From: Bradyrhizobium guangzhouense
GTDB taxonomy: Bacteria > Pseudomonadota > Alphaproteobacteria > Rhizobiales > Xanthobacteraceae
Assembly: GCF_004114955.1 (NCBI RefSeq)
Contig: NZ_CP030053.1
Coordinates: 62,001 to 126,000 of the forward strand
Direction of reading: 5' to 3'
Length of the DNA: 64,000 bases
Under the pieces are notes generated by a model. The model was given only the letters and a program-made list of their open reading frames with translations. It did not search any database and was not told the DNA's origin. The translations under genes and the position numbers were made by a program. This document shows, in pieces, positions 50,590 to 60,175 of the stretch (position 1 is the stretch's first letter; each line of letters begins with the position of its first letter).

Positions 50590-51927
50590 TCATGAAAACT
50601 CGGCCCCAAGCGAACGCATCATTGGAATGAAGTCAGGGAAACTGGTCGCGATGAACGCAGTGTCGTCGACGGTCACCGGCTGGTCGGAGGCGCAGCCCAT
50701 CACCAGCGCCGACATCGCGATACGATGGTCCATATGCGTGGCGACGATACCGCCGCCGGGGACATGGCCGCGCCCCTCGACGATCAGATCGTCGCCGGAG
50801 ACGGTGACCTTCACGCCGTTGACGCGAAGCATGTCGGCGGTGGCCTCGAGCCGGTCGGATTCCTTGACGCGGAGCTCCTGCAGGCCCCGCATGATCGTGG
50901 TGCCTTCGGCAAACGACGCCGCCACGGCGAGCACCAGATATTCATCGATCATCGAGGGCGCGCGCTCCGGCGGCACCTCGACGCCGCGCAGCTTTGAGGC
51001 GCGTACCCGCAAGCGCGCCATCGGCTCGCCGGCGTCGCCGCGCACTTCGCTTTCCTCGATGGACGCGCCCATCTCACGCAGCGTCGTGAACAGGCCGGTG
51101 CGGAGCGGATTGGTCATGACATCCGAGAGAACGATGTCCGAGCCTTCGACGATCAATGCCGCGACAACAGGAAAAGCCGCCGACGAGGGATCCGCGGGCA
51201 CGATGACGGTGGCGCCATGCAGCTCGGGCTGGCCAACAAGCGTGATGCGGCGGCCGTGAGCGCCCTCGGCAATCGAAGTGACGTCGGCACCAAAATGCTT
51301 CAGCATCAGCTCGGTGTGGTCGCGGCTGGCCTCGTTCTCGATCACGGTGGTGGTGCCCGGCGCGGCGACGCCCGCCAGCAGCACCGCCGATTTGATCTGG
51401 GCCGAGGCGACCGGGGTCTTGTAGGTGAGCGGCAGCGGATCGCGCGCGCCCTGGAGGGTCAGCGGCAGGCGGCCGCCCTCGCCGCCAGAGACGACCTTGG
51501 CGCCCATCTTTTCGAGCGGATCGAGGATCCGGCGCATCGGGCGGCTGCGCAGCGAGGCATCCCCGTCGAAAATTGCCGAGATCGGGCAGCCGGCGACGGC
51601 GCCCATGACCAGCCGGCAGCCGGTGCCGGAGTTGCCGAAATCCAGCGCCGCCTTCGGCTGGGCAAAGCCGCCGACACCCACGCCGTTCACCTTCCAGGCG
51701 AAATCGCCGGTGCGCTCGACCTTGGCGCCGAGGGCCTGCATGGATTTGGCGGTGTTGAGGACGTCCTCGCCCTCGAGCAGGCCCGTAATGCGGGTCTCGC
51801 CGACCGCCAGCGCGCCCAGGATGAGGGCTCGGTGGGAGATCGATTTGTCTCCGGGCACCCGTACTTTTCCGGTCAGGGGACCGCTCGAGCTCGACTTCAG
51901 CGGTGTCGGCTTGTCGGAATGGGTCAA
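50590..51927 (-). CDS. aroA: 3-phosphoshikimate 1-carboxyvinyltransferase (EPSP synthase), class II type
   Basis: Shikimate-pathway enzyme that joins PEP and shikimate 3-phosphate. The 445 residues resemble the class II (Agrobacterium CP4) group: [75 protein letters not shown] and [12 protein letters not shown]. The PEP-loop reads [12 protein letters not shown] with Gly101 where CP4 has Ala, so the best-known glyphosate-insensitive feature is absent. It is the first gene of the minus-strand run to ihfB. Confidence 0.95.
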   Translation of the reverse strand: MTHSDKPTPLKSSSSGPLTGKVRVPGDKSISHRALILGALAVGETRITGLLEGEDVLNTAKSMQALGAKVERTGDFAWKVNGVGVGGFAQPKAALDFGNSGTGCRLVMGAVAGCPISAIFDGDASLRSRPMRRILDPLEKMGAKVVSGGEGGRLPLTLQGARDPLPLTYKTPVASAQIKSAVLLAGVAAPGTTTVIENEASRDHTELMLKHFGADVTSIAEGAHGRRITLVGQPELHGATVIVPADPSSAAFPVVAALIVEGSDIVLSDVMTNPLRTGLFTTLREMGASIEESEVRGDAGEPMARLRVRASKLRGVEVPPERAPSMIDEYLVLAVAASFAEGTTIMRGLQELRVKESDRLEATADMLRVNGVKVTVSGDDLIVEGRGHVPGGGIVATHMDHRIAMSALVMGCASDQPVTVDDTAFIATSFPDFIPMMRSLGAEFS

Positions 51928-52087
51928 GATTGTGTCCTTGGATGCGCCTCAGAGGCTGGCGGGCACCTACCACATGGCCTCCCCGCCGTCACGAGCATGT
52001 CTTTCTCTCGTAATGCGCTATTGACAGCGGGCCGCCAACTAGCCAAGTGAAACACCGCTTTTCAGACATTCCCAGGATTCCTCTGCC

Positions 52088-52495
52088 GTGGCCAAGTCCG
52101 AACTCGGAACCAAACGTATTTGCCCGACCACGGGCAAGAAGTTCTATGACCTCAACAAGAATCCGGTGATCTCGCCCTATACCGGCGAAGTCGTGCCGAT
52201 CGCGCCCGTGGCGCCAGCCCGCATGCCTCGCGGCGCCGAGGCTCGTCACGCAGCAGCCACCGATACCGCGCCGGAGCCCGCCGAGGTCGAGGAGGTCTCG
52301 CTCGAGGAGGCCGATGCCGAGGAGAACACCGGCAAGGTCAAGGCCGTCGTCCCCGAATCCGAGGACGATATCGAGGTCGACGAGACCCTCGACGACGACG
52401 ATGACGATGATTCGACCTTCATTGCCGACGAAGAAGAGGGCGATGAGGACGTGACCGACATCATTGGTGATGTCGGAGGTGATGAAGAGACTTGA
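52088..52495 (+). CDS. TIGR02300-family (FYDLN acid) protein
   Basis: A 135-residue protein from a GTG start at 52088. The conserved N-terminus (MAKSELGTKRICPTTGKKFY, then DLNKNPVISPYTGE) gives the family its name. The C-terminal half is almost entirely acidic (Glu/Asp-rich with runs of Asp). It is widespread and conserved in Alphaproteobacteria but has no established function. It is divergent from aroA and lies just before a tRNA gene. Confidence 0.9.
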   Translation: MAKSELGTKRICPTTGKKFYDLNKNPVISPYTGEVVPIAPVAPARMPRGAEARHAAATDTAPEPAEVEEVSLEEADAEENTGKVKAVVPESEDDIEVDETLDDDDDDDSTFIADEEEGDEDVTDIIGDVGGDEET

Positions 52496-52586
52496 GATCA
52501 GTCCTGATCTGTGAAAAAGGGTGCACCGCGCGAGTCGGAAGGCTCGCCGGCCGGGAGTGATCCCCCAGGATCATCCCGAGGGTTAA

Positions 52587-52662
<76 letters not shown>

Positions 52663-52664
52663 GG

Positions 52665-52749
52665 CTTCGCCCTTCGGGCTACGCGTGGCGCAGCCACGAC
52701 GGAGCCTGAAGGGCGAAGCGTGGTGTCCGGCGAAGCCCGAAGGGCGAAG
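52665..52749. repeat. Inverted repeat between tRNA-Ala and the GIY-YIG gene
   Basis: CTTCGCCCTTCGGGCT (52665-52680) and AGCCCGAAGGGCGAAG (52734-52749) are perfect 16-base arms. Between them lies another partial copy (CCTGAAGGGCGAAGCG). The left arm begins three bases after the tRNA 3' end. Confidence 0.8.
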
Positions 52750-52818
52750 ACGGACTGGTAGCGTTCTGAGATTCCTTCCTTCTCTATCTTTGTCCGACTG
52801 CCCAGACGCGAGCCGTCA

Positions 52819-53061
52819 ATGTGGTACGTCTACATCCTCCGCAGCATCGAATTTCCGGATCAGGAATACATCGGCGCCACGGAAGATCTGAAGCGCCGAC
52901 TTCCGGAGCACAACGCCGGCAAGTCCGCTCACACCGCCAAGTTCAAACCGTGGAAGCTGGTCTGGTACTGCGCTTTCCCCGACAAGATGAAGGCCTTGGC
53001 GTTCGAGACTTATCTCAAGTCACACTCAGGCCGCGCTTTCTCGAAAAAGCGGCTCTGCTGA
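52819..53061 (+). CDS. GIY-YIG nuclease-domain protein
   Basis: An 80-residue stand-alone GIY-YIG domain (UvrC/intron-nuclease fold). The motif pair is MWYVYILRS and YIGATEDLKRRLPEHNAGKS with the catalytic Arg, followed by AFETYLKSHSGRAFSKKRL. It has no ribosome-binding site worth naming. It lies just downstream of tRNA-Ala beside a perfect inverted repeat. From memory, genes of this kind occur in many copies after tRNAs and other genes in Bradyrhizobium, which suggests a small selfish element rather than a housekeeping enzyme. Confidence 0.85.
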   Translation: MWYVYILRSIEFPDQEYIGATEDLKRRLPEHNAGKSAHTAKFKPWKLVWYCAFPDKMKALAFETYLKSHSGRAFSKKRLC

Positions 53062-53065
53062 GGCC

Positions 53066-53524
53066 CTACTCCCCAATCACCGCATTCAACCGGTCCCGCA
53101 ACGCCACGATCTCGTCCTTCATCGCGACCAGCTCCGACACCGAGCAGTCCGAGGCCGCCAGGATCGACTGCGGCACGTTGCGCGCCTTGTCTTTCAGCGC
53201 GTGGCCCTGCGGCGTCAGCGCGATCAGCACCTGGCGTTCGTCCTCGCTCGAGCGCGTGCGCTTGACTAGATGCACGGACTCCAGCCGCTTCAGCAGCGGC
53301 GTCAGCGTGCCCGAATCCAGAAACAGCCTTTCGCCGATGTCCTTCACCGGTACGTCGTCGCGCTCCCACAGCACCAGCATGACGAGATATTGCGGATAGG
53401 TCAGGCCGAGCCGCTCGAGCAGCGGCTTGTAGACGCGGTTGAAGGCATGCGCGGCCGAATAGATCGCGAAGCAGATCTGATTGTCGAGGCGTTGCGGATC
53501 GAGGGTCGCTGATTTCCGGGCCAT
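53066..53524 (-). CDS. ohrR: Organic hydroperoxide-sensing MarR-family repressor OhrR
   Basis: Represses ohr until oxidised by organic hydroperoxide. The reactive Cys18 lies in LDNQICFAIYSAAHAFNR, the OhrR signature, and Cys127 (AASDCSVSEL) is placed for the two-cysteine mechanism known in Xanthomonas OhrR. The helix-turn-helix reads LFLDSGTLTPLLKRLE. The ATG at 53524 gives 152 residues; the frame is open 90 bases upstream through the operator region, which argues against the longer start. It is divergent from ohr. Confidence 0.93.
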   Translation of the reverse strand: MARKSATLDPQRLDNQICFAIYSAAHAFNRVYKPLLERLGLTYPQYLVMLVLWERDDVPVKDIGERLFLDSGTLTPLLKRLESVHLVKRTRSSEDERQVLIALTPQGHALKDKARNVPQSILAASDCSVSELVAMKDEIVALRDRLNAVIGE

Positions 53525-53573
53525 AGAGAATCTCTCGAGACTGACCCGCATTGTGGGACCGGGCGGATCTACA

Positions 53574-53632
53574 TTCAATTGCGAACAATTAAATGTGAGA
53601 CATGCCGATTTCAATTGCGCACAATCTAATTG
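53574..53632. promoter_or_regulatory. Probable OhrR operator region between ohrR and ohr
   Basis: TTCAATTGCGAACAATT (53574-53590) is repeated as TTCAATTGCGCACAATC (53610-53626), 36 bases apart, and the second is followed by TAATTG to form a CAATTG...TAATTG dyad. The sites are AT-rich, like known OhrR boxes, and lie in the divergent promoter. Confidence 0.65.
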
Positions 53633-53680
53633 TTTGCGATATGAAAGCCACCCAAACCGAAGCCCCCAAGGGAGACGAAA

Positions 53681-54106
53681 ATGTCAGTGAACGTCCTGTA
53701 CAAGACCAGCGCAAAGGCCACCGGTGGCCGCGACGGCCATGCTGCGACCCTCGACGGCGCGCTCGACGTCAAACTCACCACGCCGAAGGAACTCGGCGGT
53801 GGCGGCGGCGCCGGCAACAATCCCGAGCAGCTGTTTGCGGCCGGCTATGCCGCCTGCTTCATCGGCGCAATGAAGTTCGTGGCCTCGCAGGGCGGCCCGA
53901 AGGTTCCCACTGACGCCTCCGTGACCTCGACCGTCGGCATCGGTCCGCGCTCGGCCGGCGGCTTCGGCCTCGACATTGACCTCGCCGTCTCGTTGCCGGG
54001 CCTGTCCCGCACCGAGGCCGAGGCGCTGGTCGAGAAGGCGCATCAGGTGTGCCCGTACTCCAACGCCACCCGCGGCAATGTCGAGGTTCGCCTGACGGTC
54101 GTCTGA
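53681..54106 (+). CDS. ohr: Organic hydroperoxide resistance protein Ohr
   Basis: Thiol peroxidase that reduces fatty-acid and other organic hydroperoxides. The 141 residues include both catalytic cysteines: Cys59 in [16 protein letters not shown] and Cys124 in [13 protein letters not shown]. The conserved Arg and Glu network residues are present in the N-terminal half ([23 protein letters not shown]). Divergent from ohrR, which normally represses it. Confidence 0.95.
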   Translation: MSVNVLYKTSAKATGGRDGHAATLDGALDVKLTTPKELGGGGGAGNNPEQLFAAGYAACFIGAMKFVASQGGPKVPTDASVTSTVGIGPRSAGGFGLDIDLAVSLPGLSRTEAEALVEKAHQVCPYSNATRGNVEVRLTVV

Positions 54107-54276
54107 TCCGACGGTGAATTGGCTGGCCCGGGATCCTCTCGGGCCGGCCGCTTCCATGAGATTTTCCACGCCGCGGATTGCGCGGCGACGCATACGCCCC
54201 CACGCGACAAGCCATTGCTGGCGCGATCGAACCTCGCTAGGCCTGAGATCAATTTCGACACAGGGGAAGCGACGGC

Positions 54277-55494
54277 ATGACTGAAGCAGCCGGTTCTGAA
54301 GCAGCGTTGGGCGCAATGAGCGGATTGCGCGTCATCGATCTCACGCGCGTGCTCGGCGGTCCCTACTGCACCCAGATCCTCGCCGACCATGGCGCCGACG
54401 TGATCAAGGTCGAGCCGCCCGCCGGCGACGAGGTGCGCGATTGGGGCCCTCCCTTCCACGACGACGACGCGGCCTATTTCATCGGCATCAACCGCAACAA
54501 GCGTTCGATCGGCCTCGACCTCGCCTCGGAAGGTGGCCGTGTCGTGCTGCGGAAGATGCTGGAGACGGCCGACGTCCTGATCGAGAATTTCAAGCCAGGC
54601 ACGCTGGAGAAATGGGGCATCGGCAACGATGTGCTCAGCAAGAAATATCCGCGCCTCGTGCATTGCCGGATCTGCGGCTTCGGCGCCGACGGCCCGCGTG
54701 GCGGCAATCCCGGCTATGACGCCATCATCCAGGCCATGACCGGCATGATCGCCGCGACGGGGTCGCCCGAGAGCGGCCCGATGCGGATCGGCGTGCCGCT
54801 GGTCGACATCACCACCGGGCTCTACGCGGCGATCGGCATCCTGATGGCGCTCTCCGAGCGGCAACGCTCGGGCAAGGGCCAGTTCCTGGAGACGACGCTG
54901 TACGAAACCGGCCTCGCCATCATGCATCCGCACACCGCGAATTATTTCATGCACGGCAAGCCGCCCGGCCTCACGGGCAACGAGCACCCGAACCTCGTGC
55001 CCTACGCGATCTTCCCGACCAAGACCGACAACATCTTCATCGGCGTCGGCAATGACGGCACCTTCCGCAAGCTTGCCAAGGAGATCGGCAAGCCCGAGCT
55101 CGGCACCGATCCGCGCTTTGCCCGCAACAAGGATCGCATCGCCAATCGCGAAGCGCTGCGCGCCGAGCTCGCCGCCGTGTTCAGCCAGCACGAGGCCGAG
55201 CCGTTGTGCAATCGCCTGCTCGCCGCAGGCCTGCCCGCAGGCCCGGTGCAGAAGATCGACCAGGCGCTGACAAACCCGCACACCATCGCCCGCGGCGATG
55301 TGATCGAGAAGGACTGGTACAAGGGCGTGGCTTCGCCGATCCGGCTCGATCGCAGCAAGCCGAGCCTGCGCCGACTGCCGCCGAAATTCAACCAACACTC
55401 CCAGGAGGTACTGGGCGAGTTCGGCTACTCAAAGTCGGAGATCGACGCCATGGTCGAGACCGGCGTGGTCTGCGGGCCGGAGCGCAAGCGCTAG
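54277..55494 (+). CDS. CaiB/BaiF-family CoA-transferase
   Basis: Class III CoA-transferase of 405 residues. The N-terminal fold reads LRVIDLTRVLGGPYCTQILADHGADVIKVEPP. The catalytic Asp is expected in NPGYDAIIQAMTGMI, with RIGVPLVDITTGLYAAIGILMAL behind it. It moves CoA between organic acids such as carnitine, formyl/oxalyl or succinyl/dicarboxylic acids; the substrate is not clear. It stands alone, followed by a GC-rich hairpin. Confidence 0.88.
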   Translation: MTEAAGSEAALGAMSGLRVIDLTRVLGGPYCTQILADHGADVIKVEPPAGDEVRDWGPPFHDDDAAYFIGINRNKRSIGLDLASEGGRVVLRKMLETADVLIENFKPGTLEKWGIGNDVLSKKYPRLVHCRICGFGADGPRGGNPGYDAIIQAMTGMIAATGSPESGPMRIGVPLVDITTGLYAAIGILMALSERQRSGKGQFLETTLYETGLAIMHPHTANYFMHGKPPGLTGNEHPNLVPYAIFPTKTDNIFIGVGNDGTFRKLAKEIGKPELGTDPRFARNKDRIANREALRAELAAVFSQHEAEPLCNRLLAAGLPAGPVQKIDQALTNPHTIARGDVIEKDWYKGVASPIRLDRSKPSLRRLPPKFNQHSQEVLGEFGYSKSEIDAMVETGVVCGPERKR

Positions 55495-55502
55495 ATGCTG
55501 CG

Positions 55503-55528
55503 CTCCCTCGCCGCAAGCGGCGAGGGAG
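55503..55528. terminator. Hairpin after the CoA-transferase gene
   Basis: CTCCCTCGCCG and CGGCGAGGGAG are perfect 11-base arms around CAAG. It starts nine bases after the stop codon and is followed by A-rich rather than T-rich sequence, so it may be a hairpin-only end or a repeat. Confidence 0.5.
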
Positions 55529-55666
55529 CAGAAAAACCCTGGCGATGCCGCACTGCGGCGCGGGCACAAGTGTGCACCGCGAACGATTGCGGCTGCGCGC
55601 GGCGCGTTCGCCTATTTGATGGCTTCCCTTTTCCAGCGCTTGCCGCTTTCGTTTCGGCCGCTTACA

Positions 55667-55684
55667 CAGTCATGTGAACGTCAT
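55667..55684 (+). promoter_or_regulatory. PHO-box-like site before ugpB
   Basis: CAGTCAT-GTGA-ACGTCAT, two 7-base repeats with a 4-base spacer, matches the 7-4-7 layout of the PhoB site (CTGTCAT repeats) with one and two mismatches. It lies 53 bases before ugpB, which PhoB activates under phosphate starvation in other bacteria. Confidence 0.6.
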
Positions 55685-55737
55685 ACGGCGCTGCTAGCGC
55701 AAGCGCTTCTTTATTGACGGCTGAGGGAGGTTTCTTG

Positions 55738-57054
55738 ATGGCTCTTCGATTCTTTGGGGCGGCTGCCACTGTTGCAGTCGCTGTCGGCATGACGGCTTCG
55801 CCGGCGCTGGCCGTGACTGAAATCCAGTGGTGGCACGCGATGACGGGCCCCAACAACGACGTCGTGGTCAAGCTTGCCAACGATTTCAACGCATCTCAGA
55901 GCGACTACAAGATCGTTCCGACGTTCAAGGGCAGCTATGCCGACACGCTGAACGCGGGCATCGCGGCGTTCCGCGCCGGCAACGCACCCGGTATCATGCA
56001 GGTGTTCGAGGTCGGCACGGCGACCATGATGGCCGCCAAGGGCGCCATCAAGCCGGTCTCCGACCTCATGAAGGAGCAAGGCGAGAAGTTCGACCCGCAA
56101 TCTTATCTGCCGGCCATCACGGGTTACTACTCGACTGCAAAGGGCGAGATGCTCTCGTTCCCGTTCAACTCGTCGAGCATGGTGATGTGGGTCAATCTCG
56201 ACGCCCTGAAGAAGGCCGGCATCGACGCGCCGCCGAAGACCTGGCCCGAGGTGTTCGCCGACGCCAAGAAGTTGCACGCGACGAGCCCGACATGCGGCTT
56301 CTCCTCGAGCTGGATCACATGGGGCCTGATCGAACAGTTCTCGGCCTGGCACAACATTCCGATCGGCACCAAGGCCAACGGCCTCGACGGCTTCGACACC
56401 GTGCTGGAATTCAACAACCCGCTCGAGACCAAGCTGCTCGAAAACCTCGTCGAGCTTCAGAAGGACAAGAGCTACGACTATTCCGGTCGCACCAACACCG
56501 GCGAAGGCCGCTTCACTTCGGGCGAATGCGCGCTCTACATGACGTCGTCGGCCTTCTATCCGAACGTCAAGGCGAACGCGAAGTTCAACTATACGGCCGT
56601 TCCGATGCCGTACTTCCCGGACGCCAAGGATGCGCCGCAGAACTCCATTATCGGCGGCGCCTCGCTGTGGGTGATGGGCGGCAAATCCAGTGAAGAGTAC
56701 AAGGGCATCGCGAAGTTCTTCACCTTCCTGTCCGACACCGATCGTCAGGTCTATCTGCACGAGGTCTCCGGCTATCTGCCGATCACCAAGGCGGCCTACG
56801 ACAAGACCAAGGCGTCGGGCTTCTATGAGAAGAACCCGATCCTGGAAGTGCCGCTGAAGGAACTCACCAACAAGCCGCCGACCGAGAACTCGCGCGGCCT
56901 GCGTTTCGGCGGAATGGTGCAGATGCGCGACGTCTGGTCCGAGGAGATCGAGGCGGCGCTCGCCGGCAAGAAGTCGGCGAAGGAAGCGCTCGACGCTGCC
57001 GTCTCGCGCGGCAACCAGATGCTGCGTCAGTTCGAGCGGACCGCGACCAAGTAA
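55738..57054 (+). CDS. ugpB: sn-Glycerol-3-phosphate ABC transporter substrate-binding protein UgpB
   Basis: Periplasmic binding protein of the Ugp importer. A signal peptide (MALRFFGAAATVAVAVGMTA, cut after SPALA) precedes a mature domain starting VTEIQWWHAMTGPNNDVV, the UgpB hallmark. Further UgpB-like parts are SFPFNSSSMVMWVN, FSSSWITWGLIEQFSAWHN and GGASLWVMGG. The ATG at 55738 has a GAGGGAGG ribosome site seven bases before; a TTG 24 bases upstream is unlikely. The 438 residues are full length. First gene of ugpBAEC. Confidence 0.93.
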   Translation: MALRFFGAAATVAVAVGMTASPALAVTEIQWWHAMTGPNNDVVVKLANDFNASQSDYKIVPTFKGSYADTLNAGIAAFRAGNAPGIMQVFEVGTATMMAAKGAIKPVSDLMKEQGEKFDPQSYLPAITGYYSTAKGEMLSFPFNSSSMVMWVNLDALKKAGIDAPPKTWPEVFADAKKLHATSPTCGFSSSWITWGLIEQFSAWHNIPIGTKANGLDGFDTVLEFNNPLETKLLENLVELQKDKSYDYSGRTNTGEGRFTSGECALYMTSSAFYPNVKANAKFNYTAVPMPYFPDAKDAPQNSIIGGASLWVMGGKSSEEYKGIAKFFTFLSDTDRQVYLHEVSGYLPITKAAYDKTKASGFYEKNPILEVPLKELTNKPPTENSRGLRFGGMVQMRDVWSEEIEAALAGKKSAKEALDAAVSRGNQMLRQFERTATK

Positions 57055-57120
57055 GATCTCATCGGTCGTGGCTGCGGACGGTCCGCAGCCACGACTTTCA
57101 GCGAGTGAGGCGGGGGCTTC

Positions 57121-58002
57121 ATGGAGAACCGGGCGATCTTTCCAGGCAGGCTGCTCGCCTGCCTCCTGGTGTTTCCGCAGCTTGCGGTCTCCCTGATCTT
57201 CTTTTATTGGCCGGCCGCGCAAGCCCTCTGGCAATCCTTCCTGGTGCAGGATGCCTTCGGGCTCTCGACCGAGTTCGTCTGGTTCGAGAATTACGCCAAC
57301 CTGCTGAAGACGCCCGAATATTATCACGCGATCGGCACGACCTTCGTATTTTCACTGCTCGTCGTGTTCTTCTCTCTTGCGATCGGCCTGCTGCTCGCCG
57401 TCATGGCGAACCGAAACATCGCAGGCGTGCAGATCTATCGCACCTTCCTGATCATTCCCTACGCGGTCGCACCTGCAGTGGCGAGCGTGCTGTTCATCTT
57501 CATGTTCCAGCCCGGGCTCGGCATGATCGCGCGCGCCTTGCAGCGTAACGGCATCGATTGGAATCCGGTGCTCAATGGCACGCATGCCATGATCCTGATC
57601 GTCATCGTCGCGGTCTGGAACCAGATCAGCTACAATTTTCTGTTCTTTCTCGCCGGCCTGCAGTCGATCCCGAAGAGTGTGATCGAGGCCGCGGCGATCG
57701 ACGGCGCACGGCCGATGCGGCGGTTCTGGACCATCGTATTCCCGCTGCTGTCGCCGACGACGTTCTTCCTGATCGTCGTCAACATCACTTACGCCTTCTT
57801 CAACACGCTCGGCATCATCGATACCGCAACCGAAGGCGGGCCGAACGGCTCCACCTCGACGCTCGTCTACAAGGTTTTCCTGGACGGCAAGGCGGGCTCG
57901 GACCTCGGCGGCTCGGCCGCGCAATCCGTGATCCTGATGATCATCGTCGTCGTGCTCACCGCAGTCCAGTTCCGCTACGTCGAAAAGAAGGTCCATTACT
58001 GA
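57121..58002 (+). CDS. ugpA: sn-Glycerol-3-phosphate ABC transporter permease UgpA
   Basis: Six-helix inner-membrane permease of 293 residues. The EAA loop that contacts the ATPase is VIEAAAIDGARPMRRFWTIVFPLL. The N-terminal LLACLLVFPQLAVSLIFFYWPAAQALWQSF and the NITYAFFNTLGIIDTATEGGP loop are typical of UgpA. It follows ugpB by 66 bases and precedes ugpE by two. Confidence 0.94.
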   Translation: MENRAIFPGRLLACLLVFPQLAVSLIFFYWPAAQALWQSFLVQDAFGLSTEFVWFENYANLLKTPEYYHAIGTTFVFSLLVVFFSLAIGLLLAVMANRNIAGVQIYRTFLIIPYAVAPAVASVLFIFMFQPGLGMIARALQRNGIDWNPVLNGTHAMILIVIVAVWNQISYNFLFFLAGLQSIPKSVIEAAAIDGARPMRRFWTIVFPLLSPTTFFLIVVNITYAFFNTLGIIDTATEGGPNGSTSTLVYKVFLDGKAGSDLGGSAAQSVILMIIVVVLTAVQFRYVEKKVHY

Positions 58003-58004
58003 CA

Positions 58005-58853
58005 ATGGTCGAGCATCGACGATTTGGAAATCTGTTGCCGCACCTGGTGCTGATCGCCGGCGTGATCGTGGTCGCCTTCCCGGTCTATCTCGCGATCATC
58101 GCCTCCACCCACGACAACTCCGTGATCGCCAACGGCCAGATGCCGCTCTATCCGGGCAGCCACGCGCTGGACACCTACTGGAACACGATCATGTCCGGCA
58201 CCGGCAAGACGACGCGCGAGCCGGTGGGCAGCATGCTGCTGTCGAGCTTCATCATGGCGGTCGGTATTGCGCTCGGAAAAATCGCGATCTCGATCATATC
58301 GGCCTACGCCATCGTGTTCTTCAATTTTCCGTTCAGGATGGCGACGTTCTGGACCATCTTCATCACGCTGATGCTGCCGGTCGAGGTGCGTATCTTCCCG
58401 ACCTACAAGATCACGTCCGACCTGCACATGCTGGATTCCTATTCCGGCCTGATCCTGCCTCTGATCGCGTCGGCAACCGCGACGCTGCTGTTCCGGCAGT
58501 TCTTCATGACGGTGCCGAAGGAGCTGGTCGAGGCCTCGAAGATGGATGGAGCAGGTCCGATCCGCTTCTTCTTCGATACGCTGTTGCCGCTCTCGGTGAC
58601 CAACATCGCCGCGCTGTTCGTGATCCTGTTCATCTACGGCTGGAATCAATATCTCTGGCCGCTCCTGATCACGACGCGCGACGACATGCAGACCATCGTG
58701 ATCGGCATCAAGAAGATCATCGATGTGAAGGACGCACTCACCGAATGGTCGGTCGCCATGGCCACCGCGGTGCTCGCGATGCTGCCACCGGTGGCGGTCG
58801 TCGTGCTGCTGCAACGCCTGTTCGTCAAGGGCCTGATCGAAACGGAGAAATAG
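58005..58853 (+). CDS. ugpE: sn-Glycerol-3-phosphate ABC transporter permease UgpE
   Basis: Second permease, 282 residues, from the ATG at 58005 just after the ugpA stop. The EAA loop reads [23 protein letters not shown], and [28 protein letters not shown] is the UgpE/MalG-type region before it. [20 protein letters not shown] near the end is characteristic of UgpE. An apparently longer frame starts inside ugpA and is not used. Confidence 0.94.
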   Translation: MVEHRRFGNLLPHLVLIAGVIVVAFPVYLAIIASTHDNSVIANGQMPLYPGSHALDTYWNTIMSGTGKTTREPVGSMLLSSFIMAVGIALGKIAISIISAYAIVFFNFPFRMATFWTIFITLMLPVEVRIFPTYKITSDLHMLDSYSGLILPLIASATATLLFRQFFMTVPKELVEASKMDGAGPIRFFFDTLLPLSVTNIAALFVILFIYGWNQYLWPLLITTRDDMQTIVIGIKKIIDVKDALTEWSVAMATAVLAMLPPVAVVVLLQRLFVKGLIETEK

Positions 58854-58857
58854 GCCC

Positions 58858-59940
58858 ATGGCCAATGTTACGCTGCGCAACGTCCGCAAGGCCTATCCCA
58901 ACGGCTTCGAGGCCATCAAGGGCGTCGATGTCGATGTGGCCGACGGGCAGTTCTGCGTGCTGGTCGGCCCTTCGGGCTGCGGCAAGTCGACCCTGCTCAG
59001 AATGGTCGCGGGGCTCGAGACCATCACCTCCGGCGAGATCGACATCGGCGGCCGTGTCGTCAACCAGGTCGAGCCGGCCGACCGCGACATCGCGATGGTG
59101 TTCCAGAACTACGCGCTCTATCCGCATATGAGCGTCTTCAACAACATGGCTTACGGCCTGCGCAATCGCGGCATGAAGGAAGCCGAGATCAAGACCCGCG
59201 TCGAGGAAGCCGCACGCGTGCTCGAGCTCGGGACCATGCTGACCCGCAAGCCGGGGCAGCTCTCCGGCGGCCAGCGCCAGCGCGTCGCCATGGGCCGCGC
59301 CATCGTGCGCCAGCCGAAAGTGTTCCTGTTCGACGAGCCGCTCTCCAACCTCGATGCCAAGCTGCGCATCGCGATGCGCGTCGAGATCCGCAAATTGCAG
59401 CGCCGGCTCAACGTCACCTCGATCTACGTCACCCACGACCAGCTCGAGGCGATGACGCTCGCCGACGTTCTCGTCGTGATGAACGGCGGCCAGGTCGAGC
59501 AAATCGGCAATCCGCTCGCGATCTACGAGAAGCCGGCGACGACCTTCGTCGCCTCCTTCATCGGCGCACCGCCGATGAATTTGATGTCGACGCGCGCGGA
59601 CGAGATCAAGTCGCAGCTCGGCAGCGCGGGCGACGCCGGCATCCTCGGCATCCGCCCGGAGGACTTCGTCATCACCGACCAGACGCCAGCGGGCGGCGTT
59701 GCGCTGTCGCTGACGGTGGAAGCGATCGAGCGGGTCGGCGCGGAGACTTTCGTCTACGGCGCGCGCGCCCAGGACGAGCAGCGCGTCGCGGCGACGCCGG
59801 GCGAGCTGCCGCCGGGCGAGGTCATCGTCCGCATCCCCGGAACCGAGGCCCCGGCCATCGGCGCGAGGATCCGTGTCGCCGCTATCCGCAACAAGCTGCA
59901 TCTGTTCAGCGGGGACGGGCGGACGCGGATCGAGATCTGA
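58858..59940 (+). CDS. ugpC: sn-Glycerol-3-phosphate ABC transporter ATP-binding protein UgpC
   Basis: ATPase that powers the Ugp importer. Walker A is [18 protein letters not shown], the signature [16 protein letters not shown] and Walker [17 protein letters not shown], with the switch His in [15 protein letters not shown]-terminal MalK-like TOBE domain completes the 360 residues. It starts four bases after the ugpE stop and is the last gene of the operon. Confidence 0.95.
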   Translation: MANVTLRNVRKAYPNGFEAIKGVDVDVADGQFCVLVGPSGCGKSTLLRMVAGLETITSGEIDIGGRVVNQVEPADRDIAMVFQNYALYPHMSVFNNMAYGLRNRGMKEAEIKTRVEEAARVLELGTMLTRKPGQLSGGQRQRVAMGRAIVRQPKVFLFDEPLSNLDAKLRIAMRVEIRKLQRRLNVTSIYVTHDQLEAMTLADVLVVMNGGQVEQIGNPLAIYEKPATTFVASFIGAPPMNLMSTRADEIKSQLGSAGDAGILGIRPEDFVITDQTPAGGVALSLTVEAIERVGAETFVYGARAQDEQRVAATPGELPPGEVIVRIPGTEAPAIGARIRVAAIRNKLHLFSGDGRTRIEI

Positions 59941-59960
59941 CCGGTTCCGCCCCCGATCAG

Positions 59961-59984
59961 CGAAAACAACCCCATGCACAGTAG
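59961..59984. repeat. 24-base motif, copy 2
   Basis: Identical over 24 bases to 19209-19232 (begins CGAAAACAACCCCATGCACA). It starts 20 bases after the ugpC stop codon. Confidence 0.75.
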
Positions 59985-60089
59985 AAGGGGGTCTGTTTTC
60001 ATTGGGATAATCGGCCGGAGAGTTTGTCACCGCCGTGCGAGAGCGGAAGCAGTGAATCCACAGCCCCCGGCCACGTCCTTGAACCCGCT

Positions 60090-60175
60090 CGGGGATATGA
60101 CCATATTGCTGACCAAGGGGCGCCTTCCCGGGCCCTGAAATGCCAAAGTCGCTTTCCGCGAGGACTTTGTAAACT
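60090..60175 (+). promoter_or_regulatory. ROSE-type RNA thermometer in the small heat-shock gene leader
   Basis: The 3' hairpin at 60145-60168 folds AAAGTC-G-CT with AG-GACTTT. The ribosome-binding AGGA (60161-60164) pairs with TC-CT of the TCGCT motif, leaving its G (60151) bulged. A U(U/C)GCU motif pairing with the Shine-Dalgarno sequence with a bulged G is the defining ROSE feature, first described for Bradyrhizobium small heat-shock genes. Upstream dyads (ATATGACCATAT; GGGCGCC) could form the other stems. Heat would melt the hairpin and allow translation. Confidence 0.75.

Noticed and set aside
55711..57327. 538-residue minus-strand frame opposite ugpB
   Set aside because: Shadow of ugpB; it would also read through the ugpB ribosome site and signal peptide.
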